DNA from: Maioricimonas rarisocia
Lineage (GTDB): Bacteria > Planctomycetota > Planctomycetia > Planctomycetales > Planctomycetaceae
Assembly: GCF_007747795.1 (NCBI RefSeq)
Contig: NZ_CP036275.1
Span: forward strand, 1 to 64,000
Reading direction: 5' to 3'
Length of the DNA: 64,000 nt
In this document: piece after piece, positions 26,082 to 33,653 of the stretch
Position numbering within the stretch: the first letter of the stretch is position 1
How the letters are laid out: every line of letters begins with the position of its first letter
Translations under genes and position numbers: made by a program
The notes under the pieces: model-generated
Seen by the model: the letters and a program-made list of their open reading frames with translations, nothing else
The model's database searches: none
What the model was told of the DNA's origin: nothing

Positions 26082-27116
26082 ATGTCGACCGTAGCACGTT
26101 TTGTCGGACTCGACTACCACGACGATTCTGTGAGGGTGTGCGTGATGGATTCCCAGGGCAACGTCCTCGCCAGCCGCGATGTGGACAACCACTGGTGTGA
26201 CGTCGCGTCCCTGGTCGAGCACACGCTTCCGGACGGCTGCGAACAGTTCACCGTGGAGGCATCACTCGAAGCCTGCAACGGAGCAGCACACCTGGCACAC
26301 GAACTCATCGAACGGGCCGGTTGGTCCGTCCGACTGGGACATGCGGGGATCGTCAATCGCATGAAGCAGAACCCCGACAAGAGCGATAAGGCGGACGCAT
26401 TCATCCTCGCGGACCTGGTCCGGATCGGCTATCTGCCCCGCGTCTGGCTGGCACCGCAGGAGATCCAGGATCTGCGGACGCTCGTGCGACTGAGAACCCA
26501 GTACGTGAAACGACAGACCGAAATCAAACTGCGAATCCGTGCCCTCTTGCGAGGTCTGCGACTGAAGGCCCCGAAAGACATCAATCCCTGGACCCGGGCC
26601 TGGTTGGCGTGGCTGAAAGCCACTGAGATGAACGAAATCACGACCTTCGTCCGCGATGAACACATCGAGGAACTCGAACGGATCAAGGAGAAGATCGGCC
26701 GCGTCGAAGCCCAACTCAAGAAGGTGACCAGGGGCGACGCCGTCGTGGCCCGCCTGCTGTCCCTGGACGGCGTCGGCTGGATCACCGCGATCACCATGCG
26801 GGCCGAGATTGCCCACTTCGAACGGTTCAACTCCGGCAAGCAGCTGGCCCGCTACTGCGGAGTCACGCCCAGGAACGCCTCGTCCGGAAAACGACAGGCC
26901 GATGCCGGCCTGGTCAAGGCGGGCAACAACCACCTGCGGCAGGTGCTCATTCAGGCGGCCCACCGACTGATCAACTTTGACCCTCACTGGAAGGCATTTG
27001 CCCACCGTCTCAAGAAACAGGGCAAGGAGTACAACGTGATTGTGGCGGCGGTCGCCAACCGCTGGGTGCGTCGACTGTATCACCACATGCAGCCGGAGCG
27101 ACTGCTCAGCCCCTGA
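26082..27116 (+). CDS. IS110-family transposase (DEDD recombinase)
   Basis: IS110 recombinases use a RuvC-like DEDD domain plus a C-terminal serine, guided by an element-encoded bridge RNA, to insert the element at a matching target. The 344-residue protein has acidic residues D11 (GLDYHDD), E59 (TVEAS), D102 and D105 (KSDKADA) in the N-terminal domain, a helical middle (about 125-215, rich in Lys/Arg/Glu), and the Transposase_20 C-terminal domain with [34 protein letters not shown] (S266/S267, one probably the catalytic serine) and [13 protein letters not shown]. Length is normal for the family and the frame is intact. ATG 26082 is preceded by AAGGAG. Confidence 0.95.
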   Translation: MSTVARFVGLDYHDDSVRVCVMDSQGNVLASRDVDNHWCDVASLVEHTLPDGCEQFTVEASLEACNGAAHLAHELIERAGWSVRLGHAGIVNRMKQNPDKSDKADAFILADLVRIGYLPRVWLAPQEIQDLRTLVRLRTQYVKRQTEIKLRIRALLRGLRLKAPKDINPWTRAWLAWLKATEMNEITTFVRDEHIEELERIKEKIGRVEAQLKKVTRGDAVVARLLSLDGVGWITAITMRAEIAHFERFNSGKQLARYCGVTPRNASSGKRQADAGLVKAGNNHLRQVLIQAAHRLINFDPHWKAFAHRLKKQGKEYNVIVAAVANRWVRRLYHHMQPERLLSP

Positions 27117-27416
27117 CGTGCACTCCGCGGAGGATACTGCGGACGAGCGACGAACAGACAGAATTCTTTGAGAGGAGATGCTGAATCGAACTGTGGCCCG
27201 TGAGACTGACGAGCTCGAGGGTGGCTTGGGATCGTCTCTCCTGACGGAGAGCCTGCTCGTCGCCAGGTGGGGCAGTCGGTCTCTTTCGAAAAACCCCACA
27301 TGGGCTACGGACCGCGTCCGGATGCTCGGATAGAAGACTGGGACACACAGTTCGGTTCGGATTTCCGGAAAGTTCGAACCATGCAGTAGACGACACTTGA
27401 CTCGCAACGGGCGTTC
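27117..27416 (+). ncRNA. Candidate bridge RNA region of the IS element
   Basis: This non-coding right end contains paired segments and short matches to target and donor. GGGTGGCT (27219-27226) is the exact complement of the right target half AGCCACCC. CGCCAG (27261-27266) equals the end of the left target half. Between them is a hairpin CTCTCC (27236-27241) / GGAGAG (27246-27251), so the two segments would face each other across a loop, as the two guides of a target-binding loop do. Further on, ATAGAAG (27330-27336) equals the last seven bases of the right end (27417-27423), and CCCCACAT nearby resembles the complement of the left end. RNA ends and promoter cannot be fixed from sequence. Confidence 0.55.
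27401..27412 (-). repeat. Right subterminal inverted repeat of the IS
   Basis: CTCGCAACGGGC pairs with the left repeat GCTCGTTGCTCG (26013-26024) at 9 of 12 positions and lies 11 bases from the inferred right end, mirroring the 12 bases at the left. Confidence 0.6.
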
Positions 27417-27437
27417 ATAGAAGCCACCCGCCGACTG

Positions 27438-27462
27438 GTGGGGCAGACAGTCCGGTCTGCCC
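27438..27462 (+). repeat. Hairpin repeat family A, copy 4
   Basis: Stem GGGCAGAC / GTCTGCCC with altered loop AGTCCG. It lies directly right of the IS and belongs to the interrupted module. Confidence 0.7.
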
Positions 27463-27493
27463 TCAGACGTCGTGGACGTATTCCAATGCGGTT

Positions 27494-27574
27494 GGTGCGT
27501 CACGGAGGTTGCCCGACGAGAGACGCCTGCCCGGATGGGGCGCCGCAAGCGTAGCTTGCCGTGACACACCCTAC
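27494..27574 (-). repeat. Solo REP-2 hairpin
   Basis: Arms GGTGCGTCACGG and CCGTGACACACC followed by CTAC (GTAG on the minus strand). This is the second half of the 136-bp element without the first half. Confidence 0.6.
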
Positions 27575-27628
27575 AGGGCCGCATGCTGGGGGCGTCGCTG
27601 CACGACGACCACCAGCCACCCATGCGAG

Positions 27629-27653
27629 GTGGGGCAGACATTCCTGTCTGCCC
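27629..27653 (+). repeat. Hairpin repeat family A, copy 5
   Basis: Same stem and loop as copy 1; preceded by the uninterrupted module GACCACCAGCCACCC, an empty relative of the IS target. Confidence 0.75.
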
Positions 27654-27692
27654 TCAGACGTCGTGGACGTGTTCGAATGCTGCAGTGGATCA

Positions 27693-27818
27693 GTAGGGTG
27701 CTGTCGCCGCAGGCGACGCACCATTCGACGTTGTGGACGTGTTCCAATGCGGTTGGTGCGTCACGGAGGTTGCCCGACAAGGGACACCGAGATCGTACCT
27801 TGCCGTGACACACCCTAC
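27693..27818 (+). repeat. BIME-like element, diverged copy (126 bp)
   Basis: Ends GTAGGGTG / CACCCTAC are perfect. Hairpin arms GTCGCC/GGCGAC, GCACCA/TGGTGC and GTCACGG/CCGTGAC are kept while the loop sequences differ from the 136-bp copies. Confidence 0.7.
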
Positions 27819-27879
27819 AGGGCTTCGCGACAACCACCAACCATCGTTTGGTGGCGGTGTCTGATCTGCAGCTTGTGAT

Positions 27880-27897
27880 GCTGGGACCAGTCCCAGC
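27880..27897. terminator. Perfect 8-bp hairpin, terminator-like
   Basis: GCTGGGAC / GTCCCAGC with a CA loop. An identical copy lies at 30138-30155. There is no U-run, so it may be a repeat module rather than an intrinsic terminator. Confidence 0.4.
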
Positions 27898-28205
27898 ACT
27901 GACCTCTCACAGGCCGGGGGCGTCGCCGCGCGACGACCACCAGATACCCCCGCGATGCGGAGATCCGTCAGGCCTTTCTCCTCGCCGGTTCTTCGCACGT
28001 TCCTCATCGAAGCTGCTGCGAATCCACGCATTCCCTGCTGTGGGTGACCGATCCTGTCGCGAAATCTCCGGCTTCACGAAAAGTTCACAATGCCTTCATC
28101 GAATGGTTGCGAACGTGTTCATAGTGGCGGCTCCACCCGTCGCAGCGCTCAGCGTGCGACTGTTTCCCACCGATGTTACGGGCCGCAACCGACCGAGAGG
28201 TTTCG

Positions 28206-29144
28206 ATGAAGCGCAGAGGTTTTACCCTGATTGAGCTGCTGGTGGTGATCGCGATCATCGCCATCCTGGTGTCGCTGCTGTTGCCGGCCGTGCAGCAGGC
28301 TCGCGAGTCCGCCCGCCGCACGTCCTGCAAGAACAATCTGAAGAACATTGCACTGGCACTGCACAACTACCACGACACGGTCAACGTCTTCCCCTTCGGC
28401 TTCGACGAGCGGGAAACCTTCTGGACCGCCATGATCCTGCCGCAGATCGAGCAGGCTCCGCTGTACAACACCCTCATCTGGCAGGAGAGCGGACCGGGCA
28501 ACTGGGACGCCGACGGTTCGCCGAACGAAGCGGCCTGCGGCACCGTCGTGCCGGTCTTCCGCTGCCCCAGCATGGCGGTCGGACCGCACGTCGACAACAA
28601 CGGCATTCCCGGTCGCGTGCCGGTCAGCTACCGGGCGGTCTCCGGCGGCAATGCCGTCTCCGACGATCTGAGTACCGTTCCCACCGGTCACCCGGCACGG
28701 GCTCTCGAAGAGCAGAGCGGCCTGGACGGCATGTTCTACGGCTGCAGCAGCAAGCGGATCGCCGACATCAAGGACGGGACCTCCCAGACGGTCATGATCG
28801 GCGAGAGCCGCACCGAGCCGGACTTCGTCAAGGACGGCCAGGGGATGGACTACTGGCAGTTCGGTTCGCCGCAGACCGGTGGATGGGATTGCCGTCCCGG
28901 CGACCGTGGCGGAACGGAATACTCCGAAGGTCTCGGCTCGATGTACGGCCGCATCAACTCGAAGATCACCGATCCGGCCGTTCCAGGTGTGATCATGGAG
29001 ATCTCGTTCGGCAGCTGGCACGTCGGCGGTGCCCAGTTCGCGATGGCGGATGGCTCGATCCGCTTCATCTCCGAGAACGCCGACCAGACGCTGCTGCGTG
29101 GTCTCGGTTCGATCCAGGGCCGCGAAGTGATCGGCGAATTCTGA
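28206..29144 (+). CDS. DUF1559 protein with type IV pilin-like N-terminus
   Basis: DUF1559 proteins are a large planctomycete family with a prepilin cleavage and methylation motif, probably exported by a type II secretion/pilus system; their role is unknown. From ATG 28206 the 312-residue product begins MKRRG-FTLIELLVVIAIIAIL, with cleavage expected after G5, followed by LLPAVQQARESARRTSCKNNLKNIALALHNYHD, a family hallmark. The C-terminal end has the W-HVGGAQFAMADGSIRFIS block typical of the H-X9-DG group. GAGAGG precedes the ATG. The next gene is a small lipoprotein, a usual partner. Confidence 0.93.
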   Translation: MKRRGFTLIELLVVIAIIAILVSLLLPAVQQARESARRTSCKNNLKNIALALHNYHDTVNVFPFGFDERETFWTAMILPQIEQAPLYNTLIWQESGPGNWDADGSPNEAACGTVVPVFRCPSMAVGPHVDNNGIPGRVPVSYRAVSGGNAVSDDLSTVPTGHPARALEEQSGLDGMFYGCSSKRIADIKDGTSQTVMIGESRTEPDFVKDGQGMDYWQFGSPQTGGWDCRPGDRGGTEYSEGLGSMYGRINSKITDPAVPGVIMEISFGSWHVGGAQFAMADGSIRFISENADQTLLRGLGSIQGREVIGEF

Positions 29145-29314
29145 GTCGGACATCGGTTCCAGTATTTGCGGTGGCCCGGCGCGGCAAGGCACCGGGCCGC
29201 CGATCTCTTCTTCAGGGCCCCGGCCACCGGCCGACACCAGCTGCGCTGGCCGCGTGAGCGATCCGTGCCGGCCGCGGCTTCATGCCCTGAATTATTCATC
29301 GGAAAGCAATTGAC

Positions 29315-29806
29315 GTGATCATTCGATATGCCTGCGCCCTGATGGCGCTTCTGCTGTTCTGCGGCTGTGAAAGCCAGAGTCCCAACTACGCCGCCCTCGG
29401 GCTGGTCGACATCAGCGGGACCGTCAAGCTCGACGGCCAGCCGGTCGAAGGAGCGGTCGTCGTCTTCGAAGACCTCAACGACGGGACCATGTCGTACGGC
29501 ATGACGGGCTCGTCCGGCGAGTACTCGCTGATGTTCAACAGCGAGAAGTCCGGCATCATGCCGGGCGAGAAGAAGGTCCGCATCGGGACGACGATCAGGA
29601 TCCTCGGCCTGAACACCGACGAGGGCGAAGGTGAGAGCGAAGGAGAAGGGGGCGAAGAAGGTGAAAGTGCCGCCACGCCCGCTGGTGAGGATGCGATCCC
29701 CGAAGCATATCGCAAGGAGACGCCGCTGCGGGTGACGGTCGAGCCTTCCACCTCGACGGTCAATTTCGACCTGGCGTCCGACGGTTCGACGACCTCGCCG
29801 GAGTAA
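29315..29806 (+). CDS. Small lipoprotein, carboxypeptidase-regulatory-like fold
   Basis: The 163-residue product has a lipoprotein signal (ALMALLLFCGC, lipid at the cysteine of CGCES) and then a transthyretin-like beta domain (ISGTVKLDGQPVEGAVVVFED). Proteins of this kind follow DUF1559 genes throughout planctomycetes; function is unknown. A very acidic Glu/Gly/Ser tract (about residues 103-118) splits the domain. The start is GTG 29315 with GGAAAG upstream. It lies 170 bp after the DUF1559 gene and is probably co-transcribed. Confidence 0.85.
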   Translation: MIIRYACALMALLLFCGCESQSPNYAALGLVDISGTVKLDGQPVEGAVVVFEDLNDGTMSYGMTGSSGEYSLMFNSEKSGIMPGEKKVRIGTTIRILGLNTDEGEGESEGEGGEEGESAATPAGEDAIPEAYRKETPLRVTVEPSTSTVNFDLASDGSTTSPE

Positions 29807-29854
29807 TTGCTCGGAAGATCCGGCTGTTGCCGGCCGAGGGTGGCGTGACATGTG

Positions 29855-29878
29855 GCCCACCGGTCGCGGCCGGTGGGC
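29855..29878. repeat. CCCACCGG hairpin module, copy 1
   Basis: Arms GCCCACCGG and CCGGTGGGC around a short GC loop. Related copies are at 39860-39883 and 43833-43855, each followed by CTTAC or CTTTRCTC. Confidence 0.6.
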
Positions 29879-29937
29879 TTACGCAACTCACCTGCCGGGA
29901 GCGTCGCTGCGCGACGACCACCAGCCACCCATGCGAG

Positions 29938-29962
29938 GTGGGGCAGACATTCCTGTCTGCCC
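29938..29962 (+). repeat. Hairpin repeat family A, copy 6
   Basis: Same stem and loop as copy 1, preceded by an uninterrupted GACCACCAGCCACCC module. Confidence 0.75.
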
Positions 29963-29993
29963 TCAGCCGTCGTGGATGTGTACCAATGCGGTT

Positions 29994-30076
29994 GGTGCGT
30001 CACGGAGGTTGCCCGACGAGGGTCGCCCGCCTGGATGGGGGTCGCCGAAAGCATGGCTTGCCGTGACACAGCCTGC
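29994..30076 (-). repeat. Solo REP-2 hairpin with decayed head
   Basis: Arms GGTGCGTCACGG and CCGTGACACAGCC; the terminal CTAC has become CTGC. Confidence 0.55.
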
Positions 30077-30137
30077 AGGGCTTCGCGACAACCACCAACC
30101 ATCGTTTGGTGGCGGTGTCTGATCTGCAGCTTGTGAT

Positions 30138-30155
30138 GCTGGGACCAGTCCCAGC
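30138..30155. terminator. Perfect 8-bp hairpin, copy of 27880-27897
   Basis: GCTGGGAC / GTCCCAGC with CA loop, in the same surroundings as the first copy. It lies downstream of the minus-strand DUF2071 gene and could end its transcript. Confidence 0.4.
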
Positions 30156-30172
30156 CTACGTCTCACAGACGT

Positions 30173-30200
30173 TCCCTCGAGCCTCACCGCTCAAGACTCA
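30173..30200 (-). repeat. CTCGAG-type tract at the DUF2071 stop
   Basis: Read on the minus strand the tract begins TGAGTCTTGAGCGGTGAGGC; its first TGA is the stop codon of the DUF2071 gene. Units related to YGAGYCYYGAGYGG recur at several gene ends. Confidence 0.6.
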
Positions 30201-30962
30201 TCTCTCGCAGCTCACACGCTCCAGCCCGAAGATCTCCACGTCCACACCCCGGCTCGCCAGCGCATGATCGGGGGGACAGTCCGGGTTCGGCAGCCCCGCC
30301 AGATCGATGATCTGCGAATCCCACTCGATGACGTTCACCTCCTGGACCGGGTACGGAACATGATGAACCTGCCCCGACGCCAGTCGCCCGGCACCCAGGT
30401 TCGCAATCAGCACATACCGCTCAACCAGAAAGAACTCGAACGAACCGGGCTCGGCCTCGCGGACCGGTCCGGTCGGTTCATACTCGAAGCGGCTCTCCGC
30501 CGAAACCGGTTGCCCGCGACGGAGTGACCGGTACTTCACGTGCCCGGATTCGGGCGCCACGATCGCCTGCATCCGCGCGTGCTGATACGGCAGGCGGAAG
30601 AAACGACGGGCCGTGTGGACCGCGACCGGCTGGTTCGCATCGAGCGAGTAGAACCAGACGCCCGGCCGTCCCTGCTCATCATGGACGTACGTCCGCAGGT
30701 TCAGCTCCAGGAAGTTGGAGATCCCCGGCACACTGCAGAACCAGGTCGGGCGGATGTTCCGCATAAAGAATGGCACGACTCCCAGCCAGGCCGCGTCGTC
30801 GAACGTGTCGACGTGCAGGCCGGCCGGCAGCGTCTTCTGAACGACATCGGCGTCAAACCGCCAGTGCAGGAACAGCAGCTCCCGCCAGGACTGGAACATC
30901 ACGGGACGGCGGGGGGGCCGTTCACGCAGCTGCAGTCGTTGCTGGAGCGTCGTCGAAGGCAT
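30198..30962 (-). CDS. DUF2071 (YqjF-like) protein
   Basis: The 254-residue product matches the DUF2071/YqjF family, a widespread group of unknown function with an acetoacetate-decarboxylase-like fold. Landmarks are SWRELLFLHWRFDADVVQKTLPAGLHVDTFDD, WLGVVPFFM, LELNLRTYV, and GVWFYSLDAN. ATG 30962 is chosen because the upstream extension to 31022 is unconserved and overlaps the promoter region. The stop codon lies within a repeat tract, so the last residues may be repeat-influenced. It is divergent from the Maf gene. Confidence 0.85.
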   Translation of the reverse strand: MPSTTLQQRLQLRERPPRRPVMFQSWRELLFLHWRFDADVVQKTLPAGLHVDTFDDAAWLGVVPFFMRNIRPTWFCSVPGISNFLELNLRTYVHDEQGRPGVWFYSLDANQPVAVHTARRFFRLPYQHARMQAIVAPESGHVKYRSLRRGQPVSAESRFEYEPTGPVREAEPGSFEFFLVERYVLIANLGAGRLASGQVHHVPYPVQEVNVIEWDSQIIDLAGLPNPDCPPDHALASRGVDVEIFGLERVSCER

Positions 30963-31123
30963 GCGGTGATCTTTCTGCAGCGGGTCGGGCGGCGTCTGAC
31001 GGAACACTCTATCAGCCAACACCGCGAATGCTCGGCCGGATTCACCGACGAGCCCCGTTCGTTGCGGGACCGGTGGCGTCTGTTCTATCGTGCAGATTCA
31101 GGCCCACCGGAATGGTATCCCCA

Positions 31124-31810
31124 ATGACTCGTCCCGCCCCCATGATCGTTCTTGGCTCCCGCTCCCCCCGGCGACGGGAACTGCTGGAGTACCTCGTCTC
31201 GCCGGAGCGGGTTGCCGTCCGTCCCCCCCGCAGCCATGAGGAACCCGGATTCGAAGGACTGACGACGCTGGAGCAGATCGAGGAGCGGCTGCTGGAGATT
31301 GCCGAGCTGAAGATGGAGGACGTGGCCGACCAGCTCTGCACGGGAAACACCGAAGCCTGCTGCCTGGTGGACGACTGGGGGGCGATCCTGACCGCGGACA
31401 CCGTGATCGTCGCGACGGACTGGTCCGGACAGCTGGCGGTCCTGGGCCAACCCCCCGAAGATGATGCCTCCTGGCAGGACGTGGTCCGCGGCTGGTTCGA
31501 GCGGTATCTGCTGGGCCGCCCGCACCAGGCAATGTCGGCAATGATTCTGCAGGACACTCAGGGACGGAAACTGCGGCGAACGGTCCGGACCGAAGTCACA
31601 TTCAGTGCCGACGCGGGACGCTACCTCGACTGGTATCTCGGAACCGGTGAGCCGCGCGGCAAGGCAGGCGGGTACGGTCTGCAGGGGGGCGGTGCACTGT
31701 TTGTCGAGCAGATCACCGGGAGCCCCAGCAACGTGATCGGGTTGCCGCTGCGGGAAACCTGGGACATGCTCGACGAACTCGGACTGGGAGATGCCAATGT
31801 CCCCGGCTGA
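31124..31810 (+). CDS. Maf-family nucleotide pyrophosphatase
   Basis: Maf proteins hydrolyse non-canonical or modified nucleoside triphosphates and guard the nucleotide pool. The 228-residue product begins near MIVLGSRSPRRRELL (family SxSPRR motif) and has ADTVIV with the catalytic aspartate, the SAMIL strand and the GKAGGYGLQGGGALFVEQITGSPSNVIGLPL block. It is longer than most (about 190-200) by an insertion around residues 70-85 and 105-120. ATG 31124 is used; ATG 31112 and 31142 are alternatives and none has a clear ribosome site. It overlaps the dus gene. Confidence 0.85.
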   Translation: MTRPAPMIVLGSRSPRRRELLEYLVSPERVAVRPPRSHEEPGFEGLTTLEQIEERLLEIAELKMEDVADQLCTGNTEACCLVDDWGAILTADTVIVATDWSGQLAVLGQPPEDDASWQDVVRGWFERYLLGRPHQAMSAMILQDTQGRKLRRTVRTEVTFSADAGRYLDWYLGTGEPRGKAGGYGLQGGGALFVEQITGSPSNVIGLPLRETWDMLDELGLGDANVPG

Positions 31811-32879
31811 GACGCAGGCCGCCGCCCGGACATCGACGGAGCCACCATTGAAGATCGGCTCCCGAACCATGCCGTCGCGGTACTTTCTGGCACCACTCGC
31901 AGGATATACGCACCTGGCGTTCCGGACGGCCCTGCGCGAGCTGGGGGGACTGGGACTGGCAACGACCGACCTGGTGCAGGCGACGATGCTGCTTTCGGGG
32001 CGTCCCAAGTCAATGGAGCTGATTGCCACGACTCCTGCCGACCGGCCCCTGTCGGTACAGATCTTCAGCGGACGTCCTGAAGAAGTGGTCCGTGCCGCGA
32101 AGTGGCTCGAAGATGCCGGATACGAGGGCGTCGACATCAACATGGGCTGCCCGATGGCCAAGGTGAACGGGCAGGGGGGCGGAGCCCGACTGATGTGCGA
32201 CACCAGTGGGGCCACCAGCCTCGTCGCCGGTGTCGTGAATGCCGTGCAGATTCCGGTCACCGTGAAGATGCGGCTCGGCTGGGACGCCGACAACCTGACC
32301 GCCCCCGCACTCGCACGCGCATTCGAGCAGGAAGGGGTGGCGGCGATCACCATTCATGGCCGGACGCGGCAGCAGGGGTTCCATGGCAGCGTCGACCTGG
32401 AGGGCATCGCGGCTACCGTCGATGCGGTCGATTCCATTCCTGTCGTCGGCAATGGTGACGTGCGGACGATCGAGGACGCGCAGCACATGCGGCGCGTGAC
32501 CGGCTGTGCCGCCATCGCGATCGGACGGGGAGCGATGCTCGACCCGTGGCTGTTCCGCAAGCTGGAGGACGTGGTCGAGCGAGGCGAGGAGCCACGCGAA
32601 CCGGCCGCCGAGGAACAGATCGACTTCCTCGTCCGCCACTTCACGCTGATGACCGAGCAGCACGGCGACTACAGCTGTACGCTGTTCCGCAAGTTCGCCG
32701 GCTGGTACGGCGCACGGCTCGGGATCCCCGAGGATCTCGAGGATCGTCTGCGGCGGTTCACCAGCATCGAGGAGTTCCACGCGATCGTGGAGCAGATTCG
32801 CGAGCGACACGGCGAGCGCACGACGACGATCGCCACGGCGCTGGTCAAGGTCCCCAACGGACCGGTCGAGCGATGGTGA
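31797..32879 (+). CDS. tRNA-dihydrouridine synthase (Dus family)
   Basis: Dus enzymes reduce uridines in tRNA with FMN and NADPH. The 360-residue protein has the FMN barrel start YFLAPLAGYTHLAFR, the catalytic NMGCPMAKV with C118, KMRLGWD, TIHGRTRQQGF and VVGNGDVRTIEDA, closest in look to DusB. The first ATG (31791) touches GGGAG with no spacing; the second (31797) has six bases and is preferred. It overlaps the maf gene by 14 bp, suggesting coupled translation. Confidence 0.9.
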   Translation: MSPAETQAAARTSTEPPLKIGSRTMPSRYFLAPLAGYTHLAFRTALRELGGLGLATTDLVQATMLLSGRPKSMELIATTPADRPLSVQIFSGRPEEVVRAAKWLEDAGYEGVDINMGCPMAKVNGQGGGARLMCDTSGATSLVAGVVNAVQIPVTVKMRLGWDADNLTAPALARAFEQEGVAAITIHGRTRQQGFHGSVDLEGIAATVDAVDSIPVVGNGDVRTIEDAQHMRRVTGCAAIAIGRGAMLDPWLFRKLEDVVERGEEPREPAAEEQIDFLVRHFTLMTEQHGDYSCTLFRKFAGWYGARLGIPEDLEDRLRRFTSIEEFHAIVEQIRERHGERTTTIATALVKVPNGPVERW

Positions 32880-32915
32880 CGCCGGCCGGCCCGCGGTGGT
32901 CCCGTTCTGCCGGGA

Positions 32916-33494
32916 TCAGCTGCCCGGCTTGAACTCTTTCAGCTCGAGGACGGTCGAGCGTTCGCCGACGGCGACGACCTGCTTCACCTTCCCGACTTCC
33001 GGAGCGAAGTGATAGGTGAAAGCGAGCGGCTTGTCTTTCGTGCCGAAGTCCTTGCCGCTGACCGTGATCGTCTGGAACTTGCCAGCCGGCACGGTGACCT
33101 GTGCGGCTCCGAGGGTGAATGTTCCGGCGACCGCCTGTCCCTTCACGGTCGAATTGATCGCCCAGCGATCCCCGTCCTTGACCGGGAAGTGGATGATCTG
33201 CAGCGGCGGGACGACTGGCGTGCCGGCGACGCTCACGCGATAGACACCGTCGCCGCGCACGGCAATGTGTTCGTGGCTGACGACCTTGCCGTTGAAGACC
33301 GTTTCGACCCGGGCACACGTCTCGCCGTCGATCACTTCGTGCTTCGTGACCCGCTCGGTGATCTCGAACGGACCGGAGCGGTAGGTCCACTCGGTGCCGA
33401 CGGCAGTCGGATAGAACGGCGATGACGGAGCCGGCTGCTGGCCCAGTGCAGGGGCCGAAATCAGCAGGGCAAACAGGCAGGCGAGGCGGGACAT
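32916..33494 (-). CDS. Secreted protein of unknown function
   Basis: The 192-residue product has a signal peptide (LACLFALLISAPALGQQ) followed by an all-beta-looking domain starting YPTAVGTEWTYRSG, with GERWAI-like DGDRWAINSTV and GKFQTITVSG. Short secreted proteins of this layout occur widely in planctomycetes; I do not recognise a reaction. ATG 33494 is preceded by AAAGGA; the longer frame to 33881 runs through the neighbour's promoter and is not used. It is convergent with dus and divergent from the DUF1501 gene. Confidence 0.75.
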   Translation of the reverse strand: MSRLACLFALLISAPALGQQPAPSSPFYPTAVGTEWTYRSGPFEITERVTKHEVIDGETCARVETVFNGKVVSHEHIAVRGDGVYRVSVAGTPVVPPLQIIHFPVKDGDRWAINSTVKGQAVAGTFTLGAAQVTVPAGKFQTITVSGKDFGTKDKPLAFTYHFAPEVGKVKQVVAVGERSTVLELKEFKPGS

Positions 33495-33653
33495 GGTGAT
33501 TCCTTTCACGCATCCGGGTCGAAGTTCGATCGCGGCGGCACGGGTGCGGGAATCCGTGATCCCCTTGAGGGGCGCCGGCGATTGCGGCACAATGCGATCC
33601 ATAAGCACGGGTTGATCTATTGTGCTGACGGCGCGAACGATACCGGACATTCC

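Larger units (their letters stand above)
26001..27423 (+). mobile_element. IS110-family (IS1111-type) insertion sequence inserted in a REP-like repeat
   Basis: The element consists of a short left end (about 80 bp), the DEDD transposase gene and a right non-coding end of about 300 bp. The boundaries are inferred: removing 26001-27423 joins GACCGCCAG to CCACCCGCCGAC, which restores a repeat module present uninterrupted at 25675-25700. An AG dinucleotide is present at both junctions (25999-26000 and 27422-27423), equal to CT on the other strand, the core dinucleotide described for IS621. Subterminal inverted repeats lie 11-12 bp inside each end (26013-26024 and 27401-27412; 9 of 12 pairs). This layout, with the long non-coding part at the right end, is that of the IS1111 group. 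There is no sign of gene decay, so it may be active. Confidence 0.8.
27424..28205 (+). repeat. Repeat mosaic between IS and DUF1559 gene
   Basis: No gene is visible up to about 28100. The region holds two family A hairpins, a solo REP-2 hairpin, a complete BIME-like element, and a block (about 27803-27897) that recurs nearly unchanged at 30061-30155. The last 100 bp before 28206 are unique and should hold the promoter of the DUF1559 gene. Confidence 0.7.
29807..30172 (+). repeat. Repeat mosaic after the lipoprotein gene
   Basis: No gene is seen. The order of modules is: CCCACCGG hairpin (29855-29878), GCGTCGCTGCGCGACGACC module, family A hairpin, solo REP-2, and the block shared with 27803-27897. 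The order from the GCGTCGC module onward repeats that at 27583-27897. Confidence 0.7.
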
